A stretch of 64,000 bases of DNA from Polynucleobacter sinensis (GTDB lineage Bacteria; Pseudomonadota; Gammaproteobacteria; Burkholderiales; Burkholderiaceae): positions 1 through 64,000 of the forward strand of contig NZ_LOJJ01000009.1 in the NCBI RefSeq assembly GCF_001595985.1, written 5' to 3'. The notes below the pieces were generated by a model. It was not told where the DNA came from, did no database searches, and saw only the letters and a program-made list of their open reading frames with translations. The position numbers and the translations under genes were made by a program. Shown here one piece after another: positions 46,738-56,391 of the stretch (its first letter is position 1; each line of letters opens with the position of its first letter).

Positions 46738-48120
46738 TTAATGATTCTTCATCAACGATTCGATTTCATCGGCTTTGACTGGAACTCCACGAGATATCAA
46801 CTCGCATCCAGATTGATTCACTACCGCATCATCTTCAATGCGAATACCGATATTCCAAAAAGCTTTATCAATATCTTCGGCAGGACGAACATAAAGTCCG
46901 GGTTCAATTGTGAGTACCATTCCGGGTTGAAGAGTGCACCATGGCTTTTCCGCGGCAACAATTCTTTCGCTTTCTACAGGTTCACGATAAGAGCCCACAT
47001 CATGAACATCCATACCAAGCCAGTGTGAGGTACGGTGCATATAAAAACGACGGAAGGCACCAGTTTCAATGGCATTGTCTAGAGAGCCTAGCTCAGAGAG
47101 TTTGAGAAGTTTTTCATCTAGCAGGCCTTGAGTTAATACTTTAAGCGCTGCTTCATGAGGCTGCATGAAGGTGTTGCCGGGTTTTGTGGCGGCAATTGCA
47201 GCTTCTTGTGCTGCAAGCGTAATGTCGTAGAGGGCGCGCTGAGCCCCGGTAAATTTTCCATTGACTGGAAATGTGCGTGTGATATCAGATGCATAACCAT
47301 CAAGTTCACAACCAGCATCTATCAGGCAAAGTTCGCCACTTCGTAATTCTGTAGAGCCGGCACGATAGTGAAGGATGCAAGAGTTGGCGCCGCTAGCGAC
47401 GATGCTATTGTAAGCAACGCTTTGCGCGCCGCTATATCGAAATTCGTGCAAAAGTTCCGCTTCAAGGTGGTACTCGCGCATGCCAGGTTTGCAAGTTTGC
47501 ATTGCGCGAATATGGGCGCGCGCGGAAATTTCTGCAGCCCTTCGCATGATGTCAATCTCATGTGCGTCCTTAAATAGACGCATTTCATGAATTAAGCTCT
47601 CTACATCATGAAATTGTGAGGGAGCATTCACACCCGATCGCGTTTGTTGTCTGACTTGTTTCATCCAATGGCGCAAACGACGATCAGTCTCCGCGCTTTC
47701 TGAAAGGCGAACATAGACTGCATCTTGATCCGCCAAGAGCTCACCCAATTTGTTATCGAGTTCTTGGTTGCTATGGGCGTATTCCACGCCAAGCATCTCA
47801 GGGGCAGCATCCGGCCCTAAGCGAATGCCATCCCAAATTTCTCGTTCAGGATCTTTGGGCCTACAAAATAGATGGGATTCAAGTTGAGCTTGCCCATTGT
47901 TATTAGAAACATGGAGTACGAGCGTCGCCCCTGGCTCCTCAAAACCGGTGAGGTAGAAAAAATCGCTGTCATGACGATAGGGAAATTCACTATCGCGATT
48001 GCGTGCGGTTTCAGGAGCGGTGGTAATAATGGCAATTCCCCCGCCAGTTTGGGAGCAGATTTTTTTTGCCAGGACAAGGCGTCGTTGTTGATAGATATTC
48101 GGTTTATTCATAGGCTGCAT
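46738..48120 (-). CDS. pepP: Xaa-Pro aminopeptidase P
   Basis: 460 residues (an ATG nine bases on is also possible). The N-terminal creatinase-like domain has F-P-Y-R-H-D-S-D-F-F-Y-L-T-G-F; the pita-bread catalytic domain has D-A-G-C-E-L-D-G-Y-A-S-D-I-T-R-T-F-P, H-W-L-G-M-D-V-H-D-V-G and T-I-E-P-G-L-Y, giving the dinuclear metal ligands. It removes N-terminal residues preceding proline. The gene overlaps the end of murU by 17 bases. Confidence 0.94.
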   Translation of the reverse strand: MQPMNKPNIYQQRRLVLAKKICSQTGGGIAIITTAPETARNRDSEFPYRHDSDFFYLTGFEEPGATLVLHVSNNNGQAQLESHLFCRPKDPEREIWDGIRLGPDAAPEMLGVEYAHSNQELDNKLGELLADQDAVYVRLSESAETDRRLRHWMKQVRQQTRSGVNAPSQFHDVESLIHEMRLFKDAHEIDIMRRAAEISARAHIRAMQTCKPGMREYHLEAELLHEFRYSGAQSVAYNSIVASGANSCILHYRAGSTELRSGELCLIDAGCELDGYASDITRTFPVNGKFTGAQRALYDITLAAQEAAIAATKPGNTFMQPHEAALKVLTQGLLDEKLLKLSELGSLDNAIETGAFRRFYMHRTSHWLGMDVHDVGSYREPVESERIVAAEKPWCTLQPGMVLTIEPGLYVRPAEDIDKAFWNIGIRIEDDAVVNQSGCELISRGVPVKADEIESLMKNH

Positions 48121-48829
48121 TGAGCTCTGTTAATCGTTGTGGCGTACCTACATCGTGCCACGGTCCCGTATATTTTTCACCGGTCACGCGATTTTTGGCC
48201 ATGGCCTCTCGAAGTAAAGGAGCCAGTTTTGTAGGAATGTTGATTTCCAGATCCTGAAATAGATCTCGATGGTAAAGACCGATCCCTGAAAAAGTCAGCT
48301 TTTCGGCTCCTGACATTGACGCATTAGATAACTTGGATTCTTTAAGGTAAAAGTCCCCCTCGGGATGTTGAGGTGGGTTTGGCACCATGATGAGGTGAGC
48401 CAATATTGGACTGGGATTCTTGCGAAGTTGGGAGATCTTGCCCACTAAATCCTGAATTGGAAAGTTTGGCGAAAAGACATCTCCGTTGATGGCCAAGAAA
48501 TAATCATCGGGAGCCAGCTTTGGCAGGGCCTTGCGAATCCCGCCAGCAGTTTCAAGGGCACTGACTTCAGGGGAGTAGGTAATTGTGAGTCCAAATTGAC
48601 TGCCATTGCCTAAGGCATCCTCAATTTTTTGCCCAAGCCAGGCATGATTAATAACGATCTTCTGAATGCCGGACCTACTAAGCGCTTCAAGGTGCCAAGC
48701 TAGTAACGATTTATTTTTAATGGAGAGTAGTGGCTTTGGTAAGACATCAGTGAGTGGCCGCATGCGCTCACCCCGACCCGCGGCCAGTAAAAAGCATGGC
48801 ACAGAAATGGGATCAATTGATGAAGTCAT
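48104..48829 (-). CDS. murU: N-acetylmuramate-1-phosphate uridylyltransferase
   Basis: 241 residues. The nucleotidyltransferase start L-L-A-A-G-R-G-E-R-M-R-P-L-T-D-V-L-P-K-P-L-L, A-G-G-I-R-K-A-L and the metal-binding N-G-D-V are present. Sugar nucleotidyltransferases look alike, but position 11 bases after an amgK-type kinase, divergent from lptD, matches the MurU locus of Pseudomonas. It would make UDP-MurNAc from MurNAc-1-phosphate and bypass MurA/B. Confidence 0.85.
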   Translation of the reverse strand: MTSSIDPISVPCFLLAAGRGERMRPLTDVLPKPLLSIKNKSLLAWHLEALSRSGIQKIVINHAWLGQKIEDALGNGSQFGLTITYSPEVSALETAGGIRKALPKLAPDDYFLAINGDVFSPNFPIQDLVGKISQLRKNPSPILAHLIMVPNPPQHPEGDFYLKESKLSNASMSGAEKLTFSGIGLYHRDLFQDLEINIPTKLAPLLREAMAKNRVTGEKYTGPWHDVGTPQRLTELNAAYE

Positions 48830-48840
48830 ATGAATGATCG

Positions 48841-49845
48841 TTACTCAGATTTGGGCTGGCGCGTCGACTCAAGAATGCGCGCTAATGGCTTTAACTCAAT
48901 GTAGCGATTGGCCGTAGCAATGGCGTATTCCAGTACTAAAGGGATGTCCTTGAGGTATCCATCCTTGCCGTCACGATGGAACAATCTTGCAAAAATACCA
49001 AGAACCTTGAGGTGACGTTGGAGACCCATCCATTCAAAGTCACGATAAAACTGACCAAAATCATCTGGCATTGCTAGCCCGGCTTTGCGACCAGCTTCCC
49101 AAAACTTAATAACCCAATCAATCACACGTTCTTCAGGCCATGCAATATAGGCATCGCGCCATAAAGAAGATGCATCATAAGTAATGGGGCCATACACTGC
49201 ATCTTGAAAATCTATGACGCCTGGATTATTCAGTGTTGTTACCATGAGGTTGCGTGAATGAAAATCGCGGTGCACATACGCTTTTGCTTGAGCTAAATTA
49301 TTTTCAATAATGAGTGTAAAAGCTTGTTTGATTTGTGAGTCCTGCATCTCGGTCAATGTCATTTGCAGGTGCTTCTTGAGATACCACTCGGGAAATAAAT
49401 CCAATTCACGCTGAAGCAGGGTTTCATCGTAGTTTGGCAGCACATTTGGTTTGCTTGCTAATTGCATCTGCACCAGGGCATGTGTTGCATCTTTATATAG
49501 TGAATCTGCGCTTGCTTCATTAAGCTCCGCAAGATAGGTTTTAGTTCCTAAATCATTTAGCAGCAAGAATCCCTCGGCAATATTTTTTTCAAGGATCTTG
49601 GGAACGTTCAAACCCGCATTTTCGAGCAATAAATCAACCTTTAAAAATGCATCTAAAGGTTCGTGTTGGGGTGGAGCATCCATCACGATTAGGGTCTTGA
49701 AATTGGGGTTTTTTGACTCAATTCGGAAATACCGCCTAAAGCTGGCATCTGCAGATGCCGGGCTTAGGGAGGGGAGATCTAATTGCCAGCTAGGTTCAAG
49801 GCCTTTTAGCCAGTTGCGGAGGGTATTTAAGCGAGAGTCAGTCAT
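48841..49845 (-). CDS. amgK: N-acetylmuramate/N-acetylglucosamine 1-kinase
   Basis: 334 residues. An aminoglycoside-phosphotransferase fold with S-A-D-A-S-F-R-R-Y-F-R-I near the start, the catalytic loop V-H-R-D-F-H-S-R-N-L-M-V (about 200) and the metal site V-I-D-F-Q-D-A-V-Y-G-P. Position next to murU and divergent from lptD supports AmgK, which phosphorylates MurNAc at C1. With anmK in the same window the recycling branch is well represented. Confidence 0.87.
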   Translation of the reverse strand: MTDSRLNTLRNWLKGLEPSWQLDLPSLSPASADASFRRYFRIESKNPNFKTLIVMDAPPQHEPLDAFLKVDLLLENAGLNVPKILEKNIAEGFLLLNDLGTKTYLAELNEASADSLYKDATHALVQMQLASKPNVLPNYDETLLQRELDLFPEWYLKKHLQMTLTEMQDSQIKQAFTLIIENNLAQAKAYVHRDFHSRNLMVTTLNNPGVIDFQDAVYGPITYDASSLWRDAYIAWPEERVIDWVIKFWEAGRKAGLAMPDDFGQFYRDFEWMGLQRHLKVLGIFARLFHRDGKDGYLKDIPLVLEYAIATANRYIELKPLARILESTRQPKSE

Positions 49846-49878
49846 GGTCGATTCGTATAATAAGGCTGGTCAGGATCC

Positions 49879-52413
49879 ATGAGTCATTATCGCCGTTGCG
49901 CCGGCCTTTGCGCCCCTCTTTTTTTCACTGCCGCCCTGCGCATAATGATGGGGCTTGCATTGCTGCAATTTACTTTTTCAAGTCATGCGCAAGCTCCGGC
50001 ACCCCTACCGCCTTCTTCTCAATCTTTAGCCAATTCGGCAAATTCTGTTTTGATCCCCGATCGAGGTGAAGTAACCATCTTAAAATTGGATGATCAACTG
50101 CGTGTTGGAAAAGCGATTGATGATGGGAAAGCCCTGACATTTACTTCTAGTGACTCTATTGATGGGGTAGTAGATCGTGAAATGCGTTTAAAAGGGCGCG
50201 CACAAATTCGTCGCAATGGGGCAGTTATCAAAGCAGACGAAATTCAATACGACCCAGATTCTGATATAGCTAACTTAACGGGTAACACAGAATTTTCCAA
50301 AGGTAATGTTACGTTCAAGGGACCAAAGGCGCGCCTTCGAGTCGATGCGCGTGAGGGCGAAATGGAATCACCCAATTATGAGCTACGTGATAATCGCGCA
50401 AGTGGTAATGCTAATAAATTAACGATTGAAACATCGGATATTTTTGTATTTGATAAGATCACTTACACCACTTGTACGCCTGAAAATTTAGATTGGTACT
50501 TCACTGCGAGTACCTTGGAAATTGATAACGAACAGAAGGAGATGGTTGGTACGCATGCTGTGATGCGCTTCTTCGATGTACCAATTGCCTACACTCCCTA
50601 TTTCACTGCGCCAACTTCTAATCAGCGTCGTTCAGGCATTTTGGCACCAGTCGCTGGTTACAGCTCGAATAACGGTATTGATGTGACGCAGCCTTATTAC
50701 GTCAATATCGCCCCTAATCGGGATTTACTATTATTGCCGCGAGTAATGGGGCAGCGTGGCGTCCAGTTGGGCGCCAAGTATCAGTTTTTAGATAAGCAAT
50801 ATGCAGGTAGTTTAGGCGGTGACTATCTTCCTTATGATCGAAAAACCGGAACCGATCGCTGGCGCTATGACTGGCAGCAGAGACAAAACTTTAGTGGCGA
50901 CCTATTGGGAATGGGTGGAATCCCTATTGCTGGTGCTTGGACGGGGTATGCCAATATGGCTCGAGTTTCAGATAATTTATATCCCACTGACTTTTCTCAG
51001 AGTATTGCGGGTGCCGTGACTAGCCAATTTCGGCAAGAGGTTGGGACTACAAAGAATCTCACTGGGGGGTTAAGTAATTGGACTGTTTCTGCTAGAGCGA
51101 TGACCTTCCAGACTTTGCAACCTGATCCCACCTCGATTGTGCAGTCCCCATACAATATTTTGCCGAACATTACTGCTACATATAACAATCGCTTAAGTCC
51201 AGCGGTTGCTGATGCAAGCGGCAAGTACATTAACTTGCCATCAGGTCCAGCAACGACTTTTTCGACAGACTACACTCGTTTCGCATACAACATTGGCGCC
51301 AACCTGGCGGCAACTGCGCCAGGTATTTATAGTCAGGCCGATCGAACTGTAATCAAGGGGGCTATAGCACTTCCCCAGGTAACGCCGGGTTACTACGTTA
51401 CCCCTAAAGTGAGTTTTCAGTCTAATACCTATAACGCCACCCCATACAACCCAGTTGGCGCGCCAAACGCGCAGGGTTTTACTGTTCCAACATTTAGCTT
51501 GGATTCAGGCCTAGCCTTTGAAAGAGAGGCTACTGAATTAAAAGGTTTTTTTGGGCGGGATATGTTGCTCACTATGGAGCCAAGGGCTTTTTATGTTTAT
51601 ACCCCCTACCAAAATCAAGCCCTAACCCCTTTATTTGATACCGCTGATGCGGGTTTTGGCGTCACCCAAATTTTTAGTGAAAATACATTTATCGGTAATG
51701 ACCGCGTCGCTGATAGCAATAAATTAACTGGTGGTTTAACGAGTCGAATGATTGAGGCAAATACTGGTGCTGAGCGTGCCAATGTGACTCTTGCTCAGCG
51801 GCAAGCCTTTACTGGCCAAAGAGTAGGTCTTAATGGCAATATTGCCAATCCGACAACTTACTCAGACACATTGGGTTCGGCTTCAGTACGATTACTTGGA
51901 AACTTTAGCGCTGACATGTTTGGTCAGTACAACACTCAGCTCAACAAATTTGTACAAACAACAGTTGGGGGTAGTTGGCGCCCTACCCCTGGTAGAAGTT
52001 TGAATTTTGGATACCGCAACGTCTGGACCCCGCCAACACAAGCTTCAGTACAAAACAATACCGCAGGTACTTTGGCGCAAACCACTACAGATCAATACAA
52101 TATTTCAGGTCAATGGCCTCTTACTCGAGAGGTCTCTGTATTAGGGCGCTGGGGGTACGATGCTTTGAGTACTAAAACATTAAATACCTTGGTTGCTTTA
52201 GAGTGGATGAGGGATTGTTGGACTTTGCGTGGGGCCTACTCCCAAATGGTCAACACCTCACAAATCACCACTACCCAAGTTTTATTCCAAATAGAGTTTA
52301 GGGGTTTTGGTAGCGCTGGAAGCAATCCAGTTGATATCATGAGGCTTAATGTGCCTGGATATATGCCTACTTCTAAGCCTATTCCACCCTCAATATATGA
52401 GAACTATCAATGA
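49879..52413 (+). CDS. lptD: LPS-assembly protein LptD
   Basis: 844 residues. The signal peptide ends near residue 40 (S-S-H-A-Q-A). The N-terminal OstA-type jellyroll lies at about 75–190 (G-R-A-Q-I-R-R-N-G-A-V-I-K-A-D-E-I-Q-Y), with cysteine in T-T-C-T-P-E-N-L-D-W-Y near 197, and a large C-terminal barrel follows, with the late cysteine in M-R-D-C-W-T-L-R near 778. The protein places LPS in the outer leaflet. First gene of lptD–surA–pdxA–rsmA; it overlaps surA by four bases. Confidence 0.95.
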   Translation: MSHYRRCAGLCAPLFFTAALRIMMGLALLQFTFSSHAQAPAPLPPSSQSLANSANSVLIPDRGEVTILKLDDQLRVGKAIDDGKALTFTSSDSIDGVVDREMRLKGRAQIRRNGAVIKADEIQYDPDSDIANLTGNTEFSKGNVTFKGPKARLRVDAREGEMESPNYELRDNRASGNANKLTIETSDIFVFDKITYTTCTPENLDWYFTASTLEIDNEQKEMVGTHAVMRFFDVPIAYTPYFTAPTSNQRRSGILAPVAGYSSNNGIDVTQPYYVNIAPNRDLLLLPRVMGQRGVQLGAKYQFLDKQYAGSLGGDYLPYDRKTGTDRWRYDWQQRQNFSGDLLGMGGIPIAGAWTGYANMARVSDNLYPTDFSQSIAGAVTSQFRQEVGTTKNLTGGLSNWTVSARAMTFQTLQPDPTSIVQSPYNILPNITATYNNRLSPAVADASGKYINLPSGPATTFSTDYTRFAYNIGANLAATAPGIYSQADRTVIKGAIALPQVTPGYYVTPKVSFQSNTYNATPYNPVGAPNAQGFTVPTFSLDSGLAFEREATELKGFFGRDMLLTMEPRAFYVYTPYQNQALTPLFDTADAGFGVTQIFSENTFIGNDRVADSNKLTGGLTSRMIEANTGAERANVTLAQRQAFTGQRVGLNGNIANPTTYSDTLGSASVRLLGNFSADMFGQYNTQLNKFVQTTVGGSWRPTPGRSLNFGYRNVWTPPTQASVQNNTAGTLAQTTTDQYNISGQWPLTREVSVLGRWGYDALSTKTLNTLVALEWMRDCWTLRGAYSQMVNTSQITTTQVLFQIEFRGFGSAGSNPVDIMRLNVPGYMPTSKPIPPSIYENYQ

Positions 52414-53864
52414 TGCGTAGGAATTTATTCAAACAAGCCCTACTAGCTACTACGTTGGCTGGGCTGACTTTGCTGTCACAATTTGCTCATGCACAAGGCA
52501 ATACAAAGACGTCTCCAAGTACGGATAGCAAAATTCGTAATATCGATGGCGTTGCTGCAGTAGTAAATACAGGATTTGTTACTCGCAAGGAGATCGATGA
52601 TCGTATTGCCGCCCTTCAGAAGCAGGGGACCAAATTACCTGATGCGACAACCTTGAGAAAAACAGTTTTAGAAAGACTCATTATTGAAAAGATTCAGATA
52701 CAAAATGCTGAACTCGAGGGTATTACCGTCACCAATAAAGAGTTAGATCAAATTGTTGCAGACATAGCGGCAAAAAATAAATTAACGCTTGCGGAGTTGA
52801 AAGTCAAAATCGCGGCTACTGGAAGTAGCTATGAGCGTTATCGTCAAATGCTGCGCGATGATGTCATGATGAGTCGCTATAGGGAGCGCGAAGTTGAGGC
52901 TAAGATAAAAATTTCCGATGCAGAAGTTGATAACTTCATCGCTGATCGCAATCGAGCTGCGGCTGGCGGTGGTGTTACGCGTTCGACGCCTGCTGCGAAG
53001 GGGGCGCCAGAAGAAATTGATGTGGCGCAAATATTTATACCGGCGGATGCTAGTGCGGGCGCTGGTGCGCAGGCTGAGGCAAAGAAAAAGGCGGAGTCGT
53101 TATTGCGAGAGGCAAAAGGCGACGTTGACTTTTTACAATTGGGCGCCATGGCGGCCAAAGATAATCCCAAGATTAAATTTCAGGACTTGGGCTATCGAAC
53201 TCCTGATCGTTTGCCTCAATTATTTTATGAGGCCATTAGAAATACTGGTGGCGGACAAGTCGCTGGCGCAGTTGTAAAAAGCCCTGCTGGTTATCATGTA
53301 TTGAAGGTTTTGGATCGTAGGGCTGTAGTTGCCGGTGCGCCAGAGGTACAGCAGCAGCCTGCACAAGACAATACCCCAACAACCCCACAAAATATTATGG
53401 TGACTCAGACTTTGGCGCGTCACATTTTGCTGCGGAGTCGTGCGGGTCTATCAGATCAAGATGCTGAAAGGCGTTTAGCGGGTTACCGCGATCAGGTGCG
53501 CGCCAAGACGGCAGATTTTGGTGAGCTAGCCAAAAAATACTCTGAGGATGGATCTGCTGCCAATGGTGGAAATTTAGGATGGATGGGCCCTGGTGATTTG
53601 GTTCCTGAGTTTGATCAAGCAATGAATCGTTTGCAAATCGGTGAAGTAAGCAACCCAGTGAAAACTGAATTTGGTTGGCATTTAATCCAGGTATTGGAGC
53701 GAAGAGAAGCGCAGTTGACCGTAGAAAAGCAACGTCAATTTGCTCGTGCGGCAATTCGTGAGCGTAAGTTTGAGCAAGCCTATCAAGATTGGCTGCGTGA
53801 GTTGCGCGATACCGCTACGGTGAAGATTATTAACGCCGATGATCCAGCAGTTAGCCCCCGTTAA
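52410..53864 (+). CDS. surA: periplasmic chaperone / peptidyl-prolyl isomerase SurA
   Basis: 484 residues. Signal peptide about 1–29 (F-A-H-A-Q). The N-terminal chaperone region (G-V-A-A-V-V-N-T-G-F-V-T-R-K-E-I-D) is followed by two parvulin domains, about 200–300 and 330–435, the second with the strong F-G-E-L-A-K-K-Y-S-E-D and G-G-N-L-G-W-M. SurA escorts outer-membrane proteins including LptD, the product of the gene it overlaps. An Ala-rich insert near residues 180–225 is long for the family. Confidence 0.95.
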   Translation: MMRRNLFKQALLATTLAGLTLLSQFAHAQGNTKTSPSTDSKIRNIDGVAAVVNTGFVTRKEIDDRIAALQKQGTKLPDATTLRKTVLERLIIEKIQIQNAELEGITVTNKELDQIVADIAAKNKLTLAELKVKIAATGSSYERYRQMLRDDVMMSRYREREVEAKIKISDAEVDNFIADRNRAAAGGGVTRSTPAAKGAPEEIDVAQIFIPADASAGAGAQAEAKKKAESLLREAKGDVDFLQLGAMAAKDNPKIKFQDLGYRTPDRLPQLFYEAIRNTGGGQVAGAVVKSPAGYHVLKVLDRRAVVAGAPEVQQQPAQDNTPTTPQNIMVTQTLARHILLRSRAGLSDQDAERRLAGYRDQVRAKTADFGELAKKYSEDGSAANGGNLGWMGPGDLVPEFDQAMNRLQIGEVSNPVKTEFGWHLIQVLERREAQLTVEKQRQFARAAIRERKFEQAYQDWLRELRDTATVKIINADDPAVSPR

Positions 53865-54855
53865 GTTAGTCATTAGCTCCGGTGAGCCAGCGGGTATTGG
53901 TCCGGAGGTTTCATTCTCGGCTGCACTCGCTTTCTTGAGGGAGCAAGCCGGCGCTCACATTACTTTATTGGGCGATCTTAGTATGTTTCAGGCGTCTAAG
54001 ATCCCGGCTGAATTGGCTAATAGGCTTACGCTAGAGTCAGTCGCTTTATCGGCGCCAGTTTTAGCTGGTCAATTGAATCCTGCTAATGCGCAATATGTCA
54101 TCAACATCTTAAATATTGCTACTGAGGGCTGTCTTGAAGGGCGTTTTGATGCCATGATAACTGCGCCACTTCAGAAAAGTGTAATCAATGCTGGAAAGAT
54201 TGCATCGACACTTTTTACTGGCCATACAGAATATCTAGCACAGCTCTGTAATAAGGACCATGTGGTCATGATGCTATGCGCTTCATTGCCGGTGGGATTT
54301 TTAAAGCTTCAACAATCTAATGCGCTTAGAGTGGCTTTGGTAACAACGCATTTGCCTTTAAAGGATGTGCCAGCCGCACTCAAGCAGGAACAGATATTAG
54401 AAACAATTCAAATTGTGCACCATGATTTGCAAAAGAAATTTGGTATTGCTAGGCCGGTGATTAGGGTTGCTGGAGTGAATCCCCATGCTGGTGAGTCTGG
54501 ATATTTGGGGCGCGAAGAAATTGAAGTCATTGCGCCTGCAATTGAAGCGGCTAAAGACTTGGGTATATTGGTGAGCGGTCCTTATCCTGGCGACACCATG
54601 TTTGATGCCAATACATTGAATCGAGTTGATGCTTTTATTGCGATGTATCACGATCAAGGTTTAGCCCCTTTTAAGTTTGTCAGTTTTGGGGGTGGCGTTA
54701 ACGTAACTTTGGGTTTGCCCATTATTCGTACTTCGGTGGATCATGGCACTGCCTTAGAGATAGCTGGCAAAGGAGTTGCTGACTCTAGCAGCATGCTAGA
54801 GGCATTGAGATTGGCCTATCAACTGGTAGTGAATTCAAGGAATGTAAATACATGA
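53839..54855 (+). CDS. pdxA: 4-hydroxythreonine-4-phosphate dehydrogenase
   Basis: 338 residues. Starts V-I-S-S-G-E-P-A-G-I-G-P-E; metal and substrate blocks G-H-T-E-Y-L-A, N-P-H-A-G-E-S-G and M-Y-H-D-Q-G are clear. Oxidises 4-phosphohydroxythreonine in pyridoxal phosphate synthesis. The start lies 26 bases inside surA in another frame, and the stop overlaps rsmA by four. Confidence 0.95.
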   Translation: MIQQLAPVKLVISSGEPAGIGPEVSFSAALAFLREQAGAHITLLGDLSMFQASKIPAELANRLTLESVALSAPVLAGQLNPANAQYVINILNIATEGCLEGRFDAMITAPLQKSVINAGKIASTLFTGHTEYLAQLCNKDHVVMMLCASLPVGFLKLQQSNALRVALVTTHLPLKDVPAALKQEQILETIQIVHHDLQKKFGIARPVIRVAGVNPHAGESGYLGREEIEVIAPAIEAAKDLGILVSGPYPGDTMFDANTLNRVDAFIAMYHDQGLAPFKFVSFGGGVNVTLGLPIIRTSVDHGTALEIAGKGVADSSSMLEALRLAYQLVVNSRNVNT

Positions 54856-55631
54856 TGCACCGTGCGCGCAAGCGTTTTGGCCAAAACTTTTTACAAGACT
54901 CTGGGGTGATTTATTCAATCGTTGCCGCGATTAATCCAAATCCCGAAATGCATGTGATTGAAATTGGACCAGGTCTAGGAGCGCTCACTAGACCTTTATT
55001 GAGTGGTCTCAAGCAACTTGATCTTTTGGAGATTGATCGGGATTTGGTGGCTTACTGGAATCATGAGAACCTTCAGGGGCTCAATGTGATCGAAGGTGAC
55101 GCGCTGCAGTTTGATTTTTTGGAATGGGCAAAATCTAAGCCTTCTACTGGCAGCTTATGTAAAGTAGTTGGTAACTTGCCTTACAACATTTCATCGCCAT
55201 TATTGTTCCACTTAGTGTCTGCTGCTGATGCCATTGATGAGCAGGTATTTATGTTGCAGGCAGAAGTGGTGGAGCGCATGGTGTCTCAGGCTGGGGGATC
55301 AGAATTTAGTAGGCTTTCAGTAATGCTGCAGGCCCGTTATGACATGGAATTGATTTTAGAGGTACCGCCAGAGGCATTTGATCCGCAGCCTAAGGTTAAC
55401 TCCGCCGTTGTGCGTATGATTCCTCGGAAAGATTTCAGCCTGAATGAATCGCAATGGCGTGCCTTGGAGAGGGTGGTCGCAGCTGCTTTTTCCCAGCGTA
55501 GAAAAATGTTGCGCACAAATTTGGCGGCTTATGCTGATCGACTGTTCTTAACGGAGTCTGAGCTCAAAGCCCGCGCCCAGGATATTTCTGTAGAGCGTTA
55601 TATCGAATGGGCTAAAACTCTGGTGGAATAA
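54852..55631 (+). CDS. rsmA: 16S rRNA (adenine1518/1519-N6) dimethyltransferase
   Basis: 259 residues. R-K-R-F-G-Q-N-F-L at the start, the SAM loop E-I-G-P-G-L-G-A-L-T and the catalytic N-L-P-Y-N-I-S-S-P identify RsmA (KsgA). It dimethylates two adenines near the 16S rRNA 3' end. Last gene of the lptD operon, convergent with plsC. Confidence 0.96.
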   Translation: MMHRARKRFGQNFLQDSGVIYSIVAAINPNPEMHVIEIGPGLGALTRPLLSGLKQLDLLEIDRDLVAYWNHENLQGLNVIEGDALQFDFLEWAKSKPSTGSLCKVVGNLPYNISSPLLFHLVSAADAIDEQVFMLQAEVVERMVSQAGGSEFSRLSVMLQARYDMELILEVPPEAFDPQPKVNSAVVRMIPRKDFSLNESQWRALERVVAAAFSQRRKMLRTNLAAYADRLFLTESELKARAQDISVERYIEWAKTLVE

Positions 55632-55643
55632 GCACTAGAAAAT

Positions 55644-55668
55644 CCAAGGCTTATTGATAAGCGCTTGG
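55644..55668. terminator. hairpin between convergent rsmA and plsC
   Basis: CCAAG-GCTTAT pairs with ATAAGC-G-CTTGG around a two-base loop, 11 pairs with one bulged G. It includes the plsC stop. No strong T-run follows, so termination efficiency is uncertain. Confidence 0.4.
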
Positions 55669-56385
55669 GTCAATTACCCGCATTTCGGCTTCAATCCATT
55701 TCTCTACTTCTTGATGGAGTTGGCCGCCAGTTTTTCCGGCTGAGGGAATGGCTGGTCCGATTGAGAAAATCACTGTTCCTGGATGTTTCATAAAACTATT
55801 CTTTGGCCAGCAACGTCCAGCGTTATGCGCAATCGGTATTACCAGGGCCTCAGTGGCGCTCGCAAGTCTTGCACCACCCTTGCTATAGGGCTTATGAGAG
55901 CCAGTAGGGGTTCTTGTGCCCTCTGGAAATAGCAATATCCATTTACCTTCAGCCAATCGCTTACGACCTTGACCCACTACTGATAGTGCAGCAGTTTCCT
56001 TGCTATTGCGATTGATGTGAATCATTTTTAGCAGGGCCAATGCCCAACCAAAGAAAGGGATCCAGAGTAATTCTCGTTTGAAGACAAAACAAAGTTGTTT
56101 TGGTAGAAGAGCAATATAGGCAATCGTTTCGTAAGCAGATTGATGTTTGCTGAGCACAACAACTGGTTGATCAAGCACCGCCATCATATTTTCCATTCCG
56201 CGGATTTCATAGTGAATTCCACACAGTGGCTGCAATATCCAAATGACCACTTTATTCCACAGGCCAATAAAGCGATAACGATTTTCGGGGTTCAAAAATG
56301 GGAAAACCAAGATACACAGTACCGACCAAATCGGTGTAAAGATGAGCAGAAATAGGGCAAAAAGAGTCGAGCGCACAAAAGTCAT
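55651..56385 (-). CDS. plsC: 1-acyl-sn-glycerol-3-phosphate acyltransferase
   Basis: 244 residues. An N-terminal membrane segment (about 5–30) is followed by the acyltransferase motifs: S-K-H-Q-S-A-Y-E (H-x4-E form of motif I), F-K-R-E-L in motif II, F-P-E-G-T-R motif III and V-I-P-I-A-H-N-A-G motif IV. It makes phosphatidic acid at the inner membrane. It follows gmhB by six bases, and this gmhB–plsC pairing suggests joint supply for LPS and membrane lipids. Confidence 0.9.
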   Translation of the reverse strand: MTFVRSTLFALFLLIFTPIWSVLCILVFPFLNPENRYRFIGLWNKVVIWILQPLCGIHYEIRGMENMMAVLDQPVVVLSKHQSAYETIAYIALLPKQLCFVFKRELLWIPFFGWALALLKMIHINRNSKETAALSVVGQGRKRLAEGKWILLFPEGTRTPTGSHKPYSKGGARLASATEALVIPIAHNAGRCWPKNSFMKHPGTVIFSIGPAIPSAGKTGGQLHQEVEKWIEAEMRVIDPSAYQ

Positions 56386-56391
56386 GTGGTC

